From assembly GCA_037974665.1 (NCBI GenBank), contig CM075765.1, positions 18,489,648 to 18,553,647 on the forward strand: 64,000 bases of DNA, given 5' to 3'. Positions 36,531-48,790 of the stretch are shown in pieces (positions within the stretch are counted from its first letter, which is position 1; each line of letters starts with the position of its first letter). The notes below the pieces were generated by a model. The model did no database searches. It worked only from the letters and a program-made list of their open reading frames with translations, and was not told where the DNA came from. This stretch comes from Ehretia macrophylla. Its lineage: Eukaryota; Streptophyta; Magnoliopsida; Boraginales; Ehretiaceae. Both the position numbers and the translations under genes were made by a program.

Positions 36531-37485
36531 AACATATATTTTCAAAGTCTAGATCTTTTCTTTTTTCTTTTTTAATACAGATGAAACCCATAATTTGAAT
36601 TTAAAACTTCTAATTAGAACATTCACTATTTGACCATTCACTACAAAAAAAAACTGGATTTTGCGAGAAACGGTTCTCTTCACCGTGCCATCGCCAATTT
36701 GAAATTTGCGACAGCACGGTGAGGGGGAAACGTCTATCAGACAAGAGATTGTCGTTAAAATCGTTCCCCTCACTAAACCGTCACCAATTTGGTGACGGCA
36801 ACCAAAATATCTCCATCTCATCTCCAAATCCTTCGTCACCAAGCCGTCGACATTTTTTCCCGTCTCCAGACCATCACTACAGTTTGCCATCACCGAACCC
36901 TCGTCAACTGGAATCGTCCCAAAAATGTCACCAAATTTTCCATCGCCAAACCCTCACCAACATTCCCCCTCACCTGCCCGTCATGAATGATCGTTGTCAC
37001 CGAGCACGCCAACTTAACCCCTCACTAAACCGTCACCTAAATTGTCATCGCCAAGCCCTCGCCAACCTTTCCCCTCGCCAATCTGTCACTAACCTTTCCC
37101 TTCACCAAACACTCACTAACTTAACAATTCCATCTAATTTAACGAGTCACAATTCCTTCAAAAAATTTTGAATATCATCCCAAATTGAACCTGTTTGATA
37201 TGTGAAATTCATTTCATATAATGCCGCAAATACGATATACTATATTTAATTAAAATATATACTGTTATTTTAAACTGTTACAAAAATAAATGTCCTGTAC
37301 ATGGTAGTGTATTAAACATCAAACTATAGGTTTAACATTATAACAAATTATTCTCCATTTTCATCACTAAGTGAAGATGAAAAATGTTGCTTTTCAAGTT
37401 GACCATAGACTTTTGCGTAGAGGATTTCCAACACTTCGTTCTGCTTCTTTATTTGTTGCTGAAGTTGATTGATTATCTGTCCCTA

Positions 37486-39680
37486 AGTTTGTACTGTTTC
37501 GTTCAAAGTCATTGTGGCTCTTGTAACGGCGTCATTCAGTTGTTCCTCTGTGATAACACGCCGAGACTGAGTTGCAGTGTTTGTGACAGACTCAACTGAA
37601 ACCTGAGAACCTACCCCATATATCCCACCTTTGCATAGTGGTCTGATAGCCTGTAAAAATACTACGTTATGATCCATATGCATGGGGTTGGAGTATGATT
37701 CCGATGCATTCCTGGCTGTTTGGAGCATTTCGTTATAATGAGCCTACAAAGACATTAGTAACAAGTTAGTATTACACAACCGATTTGTTACACAAACATT
37801 AATTTCTCATATACACAAACTTAATATTCAAACACACAATATTAAGGTATTACATCTCCCTTGAATGCATTTACTCCTCAATAAAAAAAGAGTCAAAGTC
37901 TCCTCTGTATTTCAGACTTTTCCCAATAACCTGTTATGGAATAAAGCCAACCTAATACACAGTATCCAAGCTGATCCATTACCACACTTATCCTCAACAT
38001 ATTAATCAACTGCTACTACAATCCTAAGGAGACATTTTCAAACATTGTATACCATAAGAGGTACAACAAGTAACCATGTTCCATTTGTGAAATGTTTGTT
38101 CAAATCATAGCTACATTTGTGCTCGCACATCACTAAGTATGTTTTCCCTTTGGAATATTACCTTTAAAAATTTTAAATACTTCGCAAAATCAACAAACCT
38201 TTTTTTCAACACTGTGAATCCCAAATTGTGTTTAACATAAACCCTATGCATTGCTACCTCTTCCAGAAATTACATGAATAATACATACCATAGTCTACTC
38301 GGCCCGAGAGTCTGTGTATGGTCCGTCAGCCCCCTTGCGATGAGCCTTCTGGAAAATCTTCGCATAAGTCACTGTCCTCCCTAGTTCTTTTTCCTACAAT
38401 AGCAATTCACCAAATCAACCTACAACCGAATGTGTATTTCACATAATTTTTGATTCGTTCGCATAACATATAAAATTCACCAAGATTGTATTGCTAAATC
38501 AATACCATTCTTCTAGCTGCCCCATGGGTTGGGATTGAACCCAGATAGTGAGTAGACGGATTGACCTTTCGGTTGTTTGAATTTCTCTTCGATATTTCCT
38601 GCCACTCTGGGCTTTGTCAAAGCTCCAGCATTTGGTCCCATACAGCCAGTGGTATGAAATTTGTCTTTTTCGTTCTAGTTCGTCCTTTGTTTGTCAAATC
38701 TGAAATTCGACGTCTTGCAGTAGATTCAAACTTGCGCCAAACTACAGCTTCATCAATTGGAAGCCACTTGTACTCTCTCTGAAAACATTAATATTATGAT
38801 CCATAAAATTCAACATTTATTATGCTCATTGTACAATAGTTTTCACAATATATATTGCGTTAACATTTTATACCCTGAAAAATTCAAACCATAATCTTCT
38901 GGTATCACTTGGGACCTGCCTGTATGTCAACCACGGCTCTACATACCCGGCATGTAGAGCTCTTGAAACCCTTTTGACAGCATTATATGGATCTCATCTA
39001 TACAACATAACATAATCAAATATGTAATATTAAGGAAAAAAAAGTAGAATATTTAAACTTCATAATTTAAAGTAATACATACTTTTTCCTATTACCTTCA
39101 CGCATCGTCTCTTGTCATTTTACCATACCATATAATCGACTAGAGACTGAAATCCATAATATTGCCAATCTTCGATGCCTGCAGCCCGTCTCTCAGCAGC
39201 ATGCGAAGACTCGGGCATATTAGAAAATTGCGTACCACCAGGCATTGAAGCGCCATCACCATCTACGCATAAGTCCTCTAATTCCTCTGGCAATTCAGAT
39301 GATGAACAATATTGTTCATTATGATTAGTTGACGGGCCCTGTACATATGGCTACTCTCGTTGGGGATACACATCGTCTGGGATCCGATGCTGCATTCCCA
39401 CTGATGAATTAGACGAACCACGCCCAATGACCAATGGGACATTGTCAGCTCCACAGCCAGCAGCTATATGTGCCGATGTGGATCCACGACTACTAACATG
39501 TTGCGTACCTGTAGATCCACGACCACCCAATGTCAGAGTATCATTATAGCCGGCCAAAGAAAATCGCTGAGTCTCTCGCACTGTGGCCGGTGTATGAGTA
39601 GTGGGCCTCATTTTCCCCAACAAGCTGCTCTACTTCAATTGTTTTTTTCCCCTTGCGATTTGGATCTTCACCGCCTCCCA
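37486..39680 (-). pseudogene. TNPA-type (Transposase_24, Ptta/En/Spm) gene of CACTA 2
   Basis: The start is probably MGGGEDPNRKGKKTIEVEQL near 39680. Exon-like blocks follow down the minus strand: a Gly/Ser-rich part (39351-39623), AERRAAGIEDWQYYGF (about 39100-39230), KWLPIDEAVVWRKFESTARR and FIPLAVWDQMLELW (38550-38780), AKIFQKAHRKG and GPYTDSRAE (about 38285-38370), and a last block with YSNPMHMDHNV, GGIYGVGSQV and EEQLNDAVTRA (37486-37735). This order matches plant Ptta/En/Spm transposase proteins, which bind subterminal repeats. A stop follows DSRAE and another follows LELW, so the copy is broken unless those points are spliced out. Confidence 0.7.
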
Positions 39681-39856
39681 TTGCCTATTTCGACATATTA
39701 CTATTAGAATATATAAATAAATATATATTGACTTAAACAAAATAATTATCCATACTTCTACCAAAACTATCATAGATAACAAACAATATATGGAGTCACT
39801 GAACAATAATTTGAAAAAAAAACATGAACATTATTGGAGACCTAACCTATGTTTTT

Positions 39857-40726
39857 TCAATAATCACCATTTTCTTCATTGTTACTGTCATAATTTTCAT
39901 CATCATCATCCTCATCCTCATCCTCCTCATCATCACCATCATCGTCATCATCATCGTCATCATCATCATCATTACCATCATTATCGTCGTCATCATCATC
40001 ATCATCATGATGCTCATCTTCTTCATCATCTACATATACTTCTACATCTCCATGTTTGACATTAAGATATTCTCTTGTTATTTTAGTGTCTACAACTGAA
40101 TAGTTAATATGTGAATTAGAATCCAAAGCATTCGGTTCCACTATGGGAACATTCATGTGATTCGATTGAAAACTTATGTTATCATCCACATTTATTTCCT
40201 GCCTGTCCATGTCATAGAAATGTCTTGGCCGAATTTCAACGACGGCCACCCAATCAACTTGTTCTCGCTTGGCCGTTGGATATACAGAATAGTACACTTG
40301 TTGGAATTGACCTGCGAAGACAAACGGTTCATACTTGGGATATCTTCTTTTCACGTTCACCTCAACCAAACCGATCATGTGATTGGACTTCACACCTCAA
40401 TCATTTGTGGTATTATACTAATCGCACTTAAAAAGAACAACTCTTATATGTTGCATCGTTGGATTAGGATACACATGTTCGCCTTGTGCAATCCATTGAT
40501 AGTAAAAAGGCATAAAACCCTTCTGATACAGATGATCTACCACAATTCATGTTGTTTGGAATTTTAAGTTCCGGCATCTTACACATGAACATCTTATTTT
40601 GTTGTCATCCATATAATAATGTTGGTTGTTTGCGAATGATACAAAATCTGAAACACCTTGGATAAAGGCCTCATTAAGATTATCGTCAATCCATTTCTAA
40701 TACATCTATTCCCGATTTGACGCCAT
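39857..40726 (-). pseudogene. TNPD-type transposase remnant (transposase-associated domain + DUF4216-like tail)
   Basis: The minus strand begins MASNRE then a stop, where the family has Trp. It continues DDNLNEAFIQGVSDFVSFA, IRCSCVRCRNLK and HLYQKGFMPFYYQWIAQGE. These are the transposase-associated domain with its Cys-rich CxCxxCxN core. It passes almost directly into YEPFVFAGQFQQVYYSVYP, typical of the DUF4216 region near the C-terminus of CACTA TNPD proteins, and ends in a long Asp/Glu-rich tail. The central catalytic transposase_21 part is missing. The gene is therefore an internal-deletion derivative with stops near its start. Confidence 0.75.
39898..40028. repeat. ATC/GAT trinucleotide run
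   Basis: Interrupted (ATC)n on the plus strand, which is (GAT)n on the coding minus strand. It encodes the Asp-rich tail of the TNPD-type frame. Plus-strand frames of His or Ile repeats here are artefacts. Confidence 0.9.
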
Positions 40727-41154
40727 GAAATGATGCACTGAGAAATTTGATAAATGTTATTTCATTTTAAAAATTACATTATATATTATTAGGTGAAAGA
40801 GCTATATAATTGTATGAGTGAGAATTATCATGCATGAGTTTCACAACATGACAAAGATACACAACAAAACAATCCAAGAACATATTATTCAACGCAAAAA
40901 ATGATATCTGTAAAAATTTGTGCAACTTGAAACATACATGAAATTAACTTTGGATTATATTTGAAAAATACTATTCAAATTGATAGACAGACACAAACCT
41001 TTAAATCTGGATAGAACAAGTCCAATTTGAAAATTCTAAAAAATTCTGATAAATTTCTCATATTAGCAGACTTCTCAAAAATATATACACAAATAATATA
41101 CATTGTTGAAAATATTGGATGCCATGCCACGCACAAACCCCGATATAAAGGTAA

Positions 41155-41852
41155 AGTTCGGACGCAACAAACAGACAGAGTCTCCTCTGTACCATGAATA
41201 ATCCGATATCTGCACACAAAAGATTTCCACAACTACAATATATTTTTAAAATTACTCAAAATGTTCGTGTACAAGGTACAATGGTCAAAGGTATGCAAAA
41301 GGGCCCAAAGTACAATGTAGAAGGTTACACAACATAAAGAAGTGGGAACTGGACAAATATGAAGTTAGAATAATTCAATAAAACATTTTAATAGTTGATC
41401 CGGGCTTGGACGTGACATTGGAATTTTAATTTTATGGTTTACGATTATCCGAATTTGAAATCAACAACCACAAATTGTTAAGGTAACAAAAAAAAAAATC
41501 TGAAATTAAAAAAAATATCACCTAAAACTGTAAAAATCGGACGCGACAAACGGACAAAGTCTCCTCTGTACCGTGAATAATCTCATAACTTGCACTCAAA
41601 ATATTTCTACAACAACAATACATTATAAAAATTACTCAAACACATTCACATAAATCCATTTATAGTATAATGAACTACGAAAAATGGCCCAAAATACAAT
41701 GTACAAGGTTACGCAACATAAATATGCCACAACTCGACAAATATGAGATTAGAATAATTCAATAAAACATTTTAATAGTTGATCCGGGCTCGGACGTGAC
41801 ATTATATTTATAATTTTATGGTTTACGATTATCCAAATTTAAAATCAACAAA
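41155..41852. repeat. Tandem duplication inside CACTA 2, two copies of about 318 bp
   Basis: Copies at about 41155-41472 and 41535-41852 share GAGTCTCCTCTGTACC, GGTTAC(A/G)CAACATAAA, AATAGTTGATCCGGGCT and GGACGTGACATT in the same order. Divergence is visible throughout. The copies are followed by about 450 bases of low-complexity AAAT-rich DNA (41855-42300). Confidence 0.8.
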
Positions 41853-42299
41853 AAAATAATTCGAAATTAAAAAAAATCACCTAAATATGTAAAAAAAAAA
41901 TACCAATTCAAAAAAAGAAATTATAACACAAAAAAAGAATAGATAATTAAAAAATGAAAATAAAAAATATATCCGAAAAAAAAAAAAAATAAAAAAATCC
42001 GAAATTAAAAAAAATAAAAAAATCCAAAAATAAAAAAAATCAATTAACCTAAATATGTTAAAAATAACACAAATTTAAAAAAAATTATAACAAAAAAAGT
42101 ATAGACAAAAAAAACGAAAATTAGAAAAAATTAGAAAATTTTAAAACAAAAAATCTGAAAATATAAAAAAATTAGAAAATAAAATAAAAATAACCTAAAT
42201 ATGTTCAAAATAACACATATTTAAAAAAAATTATAACAAAAAAAAAAAGAATAGATAAATAAAAACGAAAAAAAATTCCAAAAATACAACAAAAAAAAA

Positions 42300-43470
42300 T
42301 CTAAATTAACATCTCTCTTGGTTAGGTGCATTATTAATTAACATAGTTATAACAACAAAAAAATGTATAATATATACATAGATGTACATACAGATACATA
42401 TATATATAAATAAACTCACAAAAACAAATTATTTGTAAGGTGGGGGATATGGTAATGTGTTGAGAGAGTCTATAGCTTTATAGGGGTTGGTGGAGCTAGC
42501 TAGATGTATACATACATTTACATATACATACAAGTTCAATACATATATATATATATATATATATATCACATATATAAATATCAAAAAAAGGTACATCATT
42601 ACCTCAAATAAGATGGTGGTGAGAGGTCTATAGAGGGGCAGGAATGTGGGGGGAGAGGGTCCAATAATTTGGTGAATACCCTCTCACCGTGCCCTCACCG
42701 TGCACTCACTAAGCCCTCACCTTGCCATCGCCAATGTTTGAATAGTCACGTGAATTTGGCACCAATAATTTGGAGAAGACCCCTCACCGTGTCGTCGCCA
42801 AATTTTCACCACTTCCAGTTCTATATAAATAATCAACAATCCCGTTTGTTGTGTTCCATATTTACATAAGCTTAACCTCGGTGCATCAACATCTTATTAA
42901 CGATGAGTAAGGAAGTTCAAGGTCAGTGGGTTACCGTTAAAAAAGGAGGAATACACAAAGAAATGTGGTCCATCGAAGGCAAGCAGTAGCAGAGTTGAAG
43001 GTCGATTTGATCTAAACGAATCACCAAAAGAAGATGGTTACATTTCGAGGGATTAACACCATCAAAGGTTTGTGGATCAAATGTATCACATCCTTCTGCC
43101 GAAGTTGTTCGAGTGAAAAATTATGTAAAAAACTGGTAGTTAAGGCTAATTATATGGATATGTGTGTGTATGTTTATGATCACTTTTGTATGGTGATGAC
43201 TAAAGTTAACAATCTGTTAATGTAATCCCTAGTTATCGAATGTTATGAAATAAAATATTATCTATTACAAATTATATTATCAAATTTCTCTGATATTGTA
43301 GTTAATATCTACACAAACATAGTATTTTATTACAACCTCAAATAATGACAGTACTTCAAGTTAACAATTTTGAGTGAATTGGTACTGCTTCGGAAAATTT
43401 TTTAACACATCGTTGTTACCCAGTGTTTTAAAGCCTTGTTTGTTAAAAAAAAAATAATAGTAAATTGAGT
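42300..43470. other. Right interior of CACTA 2
   Basis: A short (TA)n tract (about 42543-42566) and a subterminal-motif block at 42670-42800 (CCCTCACCGTG units) are present. The frames at 42669-42869 and 43034-43225 have no family match that I recognise. Part of 42900-43020 is less AT-rich and could be a leftover 5' exon, but I cannot support that. Confidence 0.4.
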
Positions 43471-43799
43471 CGGCACCCTTTATGGTGACAGCACATTGAC
43501 GGACTGTCACTATACCGTCACTGTCACTATACCGTCACCGTGCCGTCTCCACATATCGGAATCGAAGAAACTTGTCACTAAACCGTCACCAAATTAATGA
43601 CGGACGTAGCTTGGGCGGCACCCAAGTGGAGAGGGGTAACAAAACCACCACTCTTAGTGACGGCTTAGTGACAGGTATTTTTACCTCTCACTGTGCTGTC
43701 ACAAAACTGGTGTCAACCTTTCCTTTTACTGTGCCGTCGCCATATCTGCGACGGTTTGGCCCCGGCCTGTTGCAGAATCCAGTTTTTTTTGTAGTGATT

Positions 43800-45690
43800 C
43801 TAACCAAGTCTTGAGTAGAGTCTAGATCATTTTTATTAACTAATTGAATAAACAGTTCGTCACCACTATTGAAACGTTATGAAGGTGTTGAAATTCCTTT
43901 ACTGCCCGCAAGTAACTAATATTTAAAAACTCAAGAATGATTTCCAAGCGTGAATCAGATGGTGAGAACAAATTTTTAGGTCTCCTAAAATCCATGAAAC
44001 TGGCTTTACATTACTAATGGTACTATATATGCAAGAACCTAGTTATAAGAGGTTTAATTATTCTTTGAATGATATGGGAATTAATTAATGAAGTTTGACT
44101 ACCAACAGAACCGGCACCAACTGGTAAACCTTAAACCTAGTTATAATATTTTCAACAAACGAATTCATAAAGAGGTAAGTGGTTGCTGCCTTGCTGGCAT
44201 TAATGCACCTTTATTAACACCGGTAAAAAATAGATATTGATTAGAGTAAAGTACTCAATGAGGCAGGCAGGGCCGCACGTTGAGAGAAAGACGATGGTGT
44301 GACAAGAGTGTAGGGTCCTTTGTGCATGGAGGAATTAAAAGATATATAGGAAACACACAGGCTTATAGCTGATCATCAGTGTTGTATTTCATGCCTTTTG
44401 ACGAGCGAATATATTGAACGCGAATGAAAGACCACACCACCTACCCAAAAGGAATGTAATTGTACATAGTACATACCCACATGAAAATATCGACATGTTA
44501 CATTAGCCAACTACTCCCACGTCCCCTAGTTAAGGTATCAACCACGCACTCCATACAGGATAATTGGCCATTATGTTCAAGTATTAATTGCTTTTTTTTT
44601 TTTCCTTTCACGATGAGGAGTTTATATTAGGTAGAATTATATTAAGTATATTAATTCACTTCAAGGCTATCAATTATGTGGTGTAGCGGTATTATTCAAC
44701 TCATACTATAAAATGTCAAGAGTCTGTTGTAATTTATTTGTGATGAAAGAGTATAAGTTTAAATTTAAAATCTTTGACTTCAAAAAATTAGTATCTAACT
44801 ACTCCGACTAAGTGTCAGAGACTAGAATTAAATCTTTATAAGAAGTACATATAAGAGATTTCAAGAGACGCAGCTAGCTAATTCACTAGGATGACAAAAA
44901 TGGATTACCCTAAACTATAATAGAGATTAATGTATGTGAAACAACAAACGAGAAACGATTCACAAGGGGCAGCCTAATTCTAGTTAACTTCCCAATCAGA
45001 GGCTCTGGAAACAACCACCAGGGCGATGACTTTCTAGACACTATAGATCGTAACACCCTTTCTTGTATTAGTTATATAAAAAATATGTGTTTAATTTATA
45101 ATGATATATATTATTCTTTACTAATGTTACAACGGATTTAAATATTTTGAATAAACTGATTAAATTGATCAACACGTTAGACACACAAATAATTAAACTT
45201 AAAACTTGAGTCGTCAAGCTCAATGAGAAATGGTTGATAATCGTGTGAAGTGGATATACACCATAAACAACCCGAGGAAAGTGATCTATATCCGCACTGA
45301 TGGTTGTACTGATGGTTGTTGAATGCGATTAATATATATAGCTTTCTTTTGCATGGTAAAATAGTAAAGAAATCAACCCCAAATGGTAAAGAAAGTCATA
45401 TATATGCACATGGCCATACCATACGTTGACACTTGAAACAAAGTTGTACTACCCATTAGAAGTTGACGTGAGAGAAAGAAGGTAAATGGGGTAGAGCCAA
45501 GGGCGGGTGCCTAACCCTAGATGGCCCATTCCTCGAAATGTGAGTAATAAATGCTAAGCAAGAGCAGATGGATACAGGACCTTTTTGGCAGAACAGAAAA
45601 GATGGACGTGAGAGGAAGACTAAATCATTTTGTAATCGATTGCTTTATGATTGAAGGATGAGAGAGAAAGTTAAAGTAAAGAAAAGAGTT
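43800..45690. other. Intergenic, no gene established
   Basis: AT-rich DNA. Near 44680-44780 the phrase GGTGTAGCGGTATTATTCAAC hints at another SINE A-box region, too degenerate to call. Nothing else is supportable. Confidence 0.35.
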
Positions 45691-46083
45691 AATTTCACAT
45701 TTAATCCCTATTATTTATATATTTTTTCAATGACATCTCTAATATTTTAAAAAATTCATAAAAATTTTCAATATTTACAAAAATAATTCAGAATAGTCTC
45801 TATTGTTTAATACTAGCCAAGTTAGTCTTTATTATTTTTCAAAAAATTTAATTTAGTCCCTATTATTTTCTTAAAAAAATCAAGTTAATCCTTATATGTG
45901 ACCCATGTTTAGGGACTAATTTAAATTTTTTGAAAAATAATAAGGACTAAATTGGTTAGATTTGAACAATAGAGATCATTTTGAATCATTTTTGTAAACA
46001 TTAAGGATTAGTATGATTTTTTTTAAAATATTAAGGACTAACTTAAAAAAAATTGTAAATAATAGGGACTATTTGGACAATTT
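45691..46083. mobile_element. Mutator-like foldback MITE
   Basis: The left end AATTTCACATTTAATCCC and the right end GGGACTATTTGGACAATTTACCC frame about 390 bp of TTAGTCCCTATTATTTTC-type phrases, in one orientation on the left and inverted on the right. It has the same architecture and length as the elements at 22964 and 50457. The flanking A/G-rich DNA blurs any target duplication. Confidence 0.6.
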
Positions 46084-46089
46084 ACCCAA

Positions 46090-48352
46090 AAGAAACAATA
46101 AAGTAGGAGGATGACTATGAAGACAGAAAATTAAAGGATTTTGTTTTAAAGCGTTGATTGAAGTCGGTAAGTAGGCGCTCTAGTCTCAACCTCGTTATCA
46201 AGTATCTCATATTTATCGAAAGACAAATTATAACTTTTGTTTCGATTTTATAGATAACTAGTCATTTGTCGAAGGTTTTAGTTTATTGTTGATATTTTTA
46301 GCAACAAATCAAATAATATTAATTAATTAGCCAACTTTAAATGAGTACACAATAAGTTATTTTCCTTTACTATTGTTAATACTACTTTTGAAGAAGGACA
46401 AGTGAAAAGAGATATTCTTAACAATGATCAATATATATGTAATATGACTTTGCCTTTTTTAAAAAGATATCTAATAACAATAATAATAAAGGGCTTTTTT
46501 AAAAGCTTTTCTTGGCCTTTACTTTTTCAAAGGACAAAAGTTAAGAGGGGGTCAGACATCACAAGGCTATGATGGCACTATGATGAGAGAATAGAATTGT
46601 GGTTTCTTTGCAGTTGTATTTATTGACAATCCACTGCCCTAGGTGATGTAGACAGGCTTGAGAGAGAAACAAACAACTATATGTATGTATGTACATGCAT
46701 TATTATTATAATATATATAATTTATATAGAGGGATAAAATGTGAATGAGCTTTCACATCTTTGCTTTGGGTTAAGGGGTCCTGATATGATCTCAAAGGTA
46801 GAGAGACTGACATTGTCCTTCACCAAAGTCGCTGACCGCATTGTCTGCCCCGCATTTAAAGCGCGCCATTGTGGTGTTGTAGTTTTAGTAATTCCTTCCC
46901 TGCATCGTCGCAGGCTTTCAGTCATCGACCTCTTTATATATATGTAGGTTTCATATTTGTGGTGTTTACTTTTTTACCCACTAGTTCAATGGTCGTTGGT
47001 CAAATTAAAGAATTTTTCATTGTTGCATTTTGCATATCAATATTTTCTTCTTACATTTTAAATTTTTTTATTTCGGAAATATTTTAAAAAACCCTTCGAA
47101 TACACATTAGAATCTAAATTTTGAGACAAATAATTTCATCTAAAAAAGGCATGATTCAGTTTTATTAGGTGTAAAGTCTACAGAGACGGATTCCTAAAAA
47201 AAATAATATCTTAACTAATTCAAACTTGAAAGTCTCTAATCGACACTTCAAACGTTTCACCAATAAGCTATAATCATGTGCTTACTTTAATTTTTGGAGA
47301 ATGTGAATGTAAATTGATTATAGTGGACCCAAATTAAAATCTGATAGCAAAATGGCATAGGCAGTAGGGTTACTGTCACCTCTTATTTATGTCAAACTGT
47401 AGGGGGATGTTTGGAAAATCAGAAACGGCCGAACGAGGGGTAGATAGAAGAATATTTTAAATTTTGACATTGGGCATGGATTTTGAGGTGTGGATGATGA
47501 CCTTTGTGTTTTATATGTTCAGTATTTAAAGCATATCTGAAACTTGAGCTGGCTCCAGCTACTTAGCTGGGTTTTATAGTACAGGTTTTAGTTTGCTAAG
47601 GATGGAACTTTTCCAACATTCTTTTGGGCTCCCTTCATCATTTACCAGATTGGGTCATTGATATCCATCCTAGTAGTGTTTAATGGTGATCTTTAATATT
47701 TACCTGAACATTGGTATATATCACATTTCCATCCCTTCACTCCTTCAATGTTCGTTCTAAGAAATTTGATATTTAACAAATAAATTTTTATCATATAAGA
47801 GACGGAGTGATTGAATGACATAAAACATTATTCTATCTGCCCTTATATAACTCGGATGATCAATTGGCCAACACTACTATTCGCCCAAGCGGTGATAAAT
47901 TGTTTTCTCTTAACTCTTTGGATTGTGCTTTAATTTTCTTTTTCATTAGATTGTGCTGGTTACTTAAACCCACAATATAAATTTATAAAAAAATTTATTG
48001 TCTTCGAGTTTGACATCTACAATTAAATCAATGATTAGTTGCCAAACATAAATTGGTGAACATACAAATTAGGTTATAATGTTTATGAGCATGATCTCAT
48101 AATTATTTATAGATAGCTAGTAGACCAATAACAAAAAATAAGACAGTTCCAATGACCAAGTCATTAATTCAACATCTCATAGTGAGATATCTCATTGTAG
48201 TCTTCCGGGCCCTTTTCTTCATTACAACGAAGAATGCACCCTAGACAAGATCATATGAAATCCATTTTAAGATTACAAATCTCATGATACATTGACAAGC
48301 CTTAATGCAGCTAGACATCAATCATCTTCTAGAAGGTAAAAAACATGGCTCG
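46090..48352. other. Intergenic, with a small GC-richer island
   Basis: An island at 46741-46930 is clearly richer in G and C and is open on both strands for about 67 codons. I recognise no protein family or miRNA in it. The remaining DNA is ordinary AT-rich sequence. Confidence 0.35.
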
Positions 48353-48367
48353 AGAGGGCCCCTTTTT

Positions 48368-48503
48368 CTCTTTTTTCTTTTTCTGAGTCAAAGGAAGCCT
48401 AAAATCGTACAACACATATTAAGATATAATCAGCGAGAATTGATTCTTGTAACCCCTCGCACTCAAAGCGAGTAACATACCACTAGACCGAAGCCTTGGT
48501 GGT
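48368..48503 (-). mobile_element. tRNA-derived SINE with 15-bp target duplication
   Basis: The target duplication AGAGGGCCCCTTTTT occurs at 48353-48367 and 48504-48518. On the minus strand the element starts ACCACCAAGGCTTCGGTCTAG. It has an A box (GGTCTAGTGGTATG), a stem TACTCGC..GCGAGGG as in a tRNA anticodon arm, a B-box-like GGTTACAAGAATCAATTC, then a body with ATTTTAGGCTTCCTTTG and a purine-rich tail. The head looks derived from tRNA-Pro or a close relative. At 48530-48580 there is a second, partial copy of the body/B-box end. Confidence 0.85.
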
Positions 48504-48639
48504 AGAGGGCCCCTTTTTTGAATCATATATTAAGAAATAATCAGCAAGAATTGATTCTTGTAACCCCTCACCTTAGATGTTTTGTTACGTTTTCTATTTA
48601 CTAATACTTGCTGACCAGCGTGCGGCAAGAGTTATGAGA

Positions 48640-48790
48640 ATTCAAACATAATGGGCCTCTTACTATGATATTGATTGGGCCCAATACACAAATGTGTCAG
48701 GCGCGTTTACTTTTTGCAAGAGTCTGGTTAATGTTGTAGGCTGCAGTGGGCTTGGCTCATCTGTATAGTTCTGAGCCCAAATCAATCAGA
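48640..48790 (+). promoter_or_regulatory. Possible housekeeping-type promoter with site II motifs
   Basis: Several TGGGCC/GGGCCC/TGGGCT elements (near 48652, 48676, 48748 and, inverted, 48773) lie within 150 bases. Such clusters (site II, TCP-bound) are common in promoters of ribosomal and mitochondrial-protein genes in plants. No TATA box is evident. The motif presence is direct; the promoter role is inferred. Confidence 0.4.

Larger units (their letters stand above)
36639..43796 (-). mobile_element. CACTA (En/Spm) element 2 with decayed transposase genes
   Basis: Termini read CACTAC, a run of A, then CTGGATTTTGCG at the left, and the complement of CACTAC, A-run, CTGGATTCTGC at the right. 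The 3-bp duplication ATT lies at 36636-36638 and 43797-43799. Length is 7158 bp. Subterminal regions (36660-37120; 42670-42800; 43470-43780) are packed with CCGTC(A/G)CC, CTCACCGTGCC and related motifs in both orientations, overlapping in type with those of CACTA 1. Coding remains lie on the minus strand: a TNPA-type gene (37486-39680) and a TNPD-type gene (39857-40726). Frames are interrupted, so it is not autonomous now. Confidence 0.92.

Noticed and set aside
36719-37171. 150-codon plus-strand frame rich in Ser, Pro and His
   Set aside because: It is a translation of the left subterminal CCGTCACC-type motifs of CACTA 2.
39790-40099. Plus-strand His-rich and Ile-rich frames
   Set aside because: They are shadows of the ATC trinucleotide run. 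The meaningful frame is on the minus strand (Asp-rich TNPD tail).
46722-46947. GC-richer island open on both strands
   Set aside because: I considered a gene relic or miRNA locus. No known miRNA, stem or protein family was recognised.
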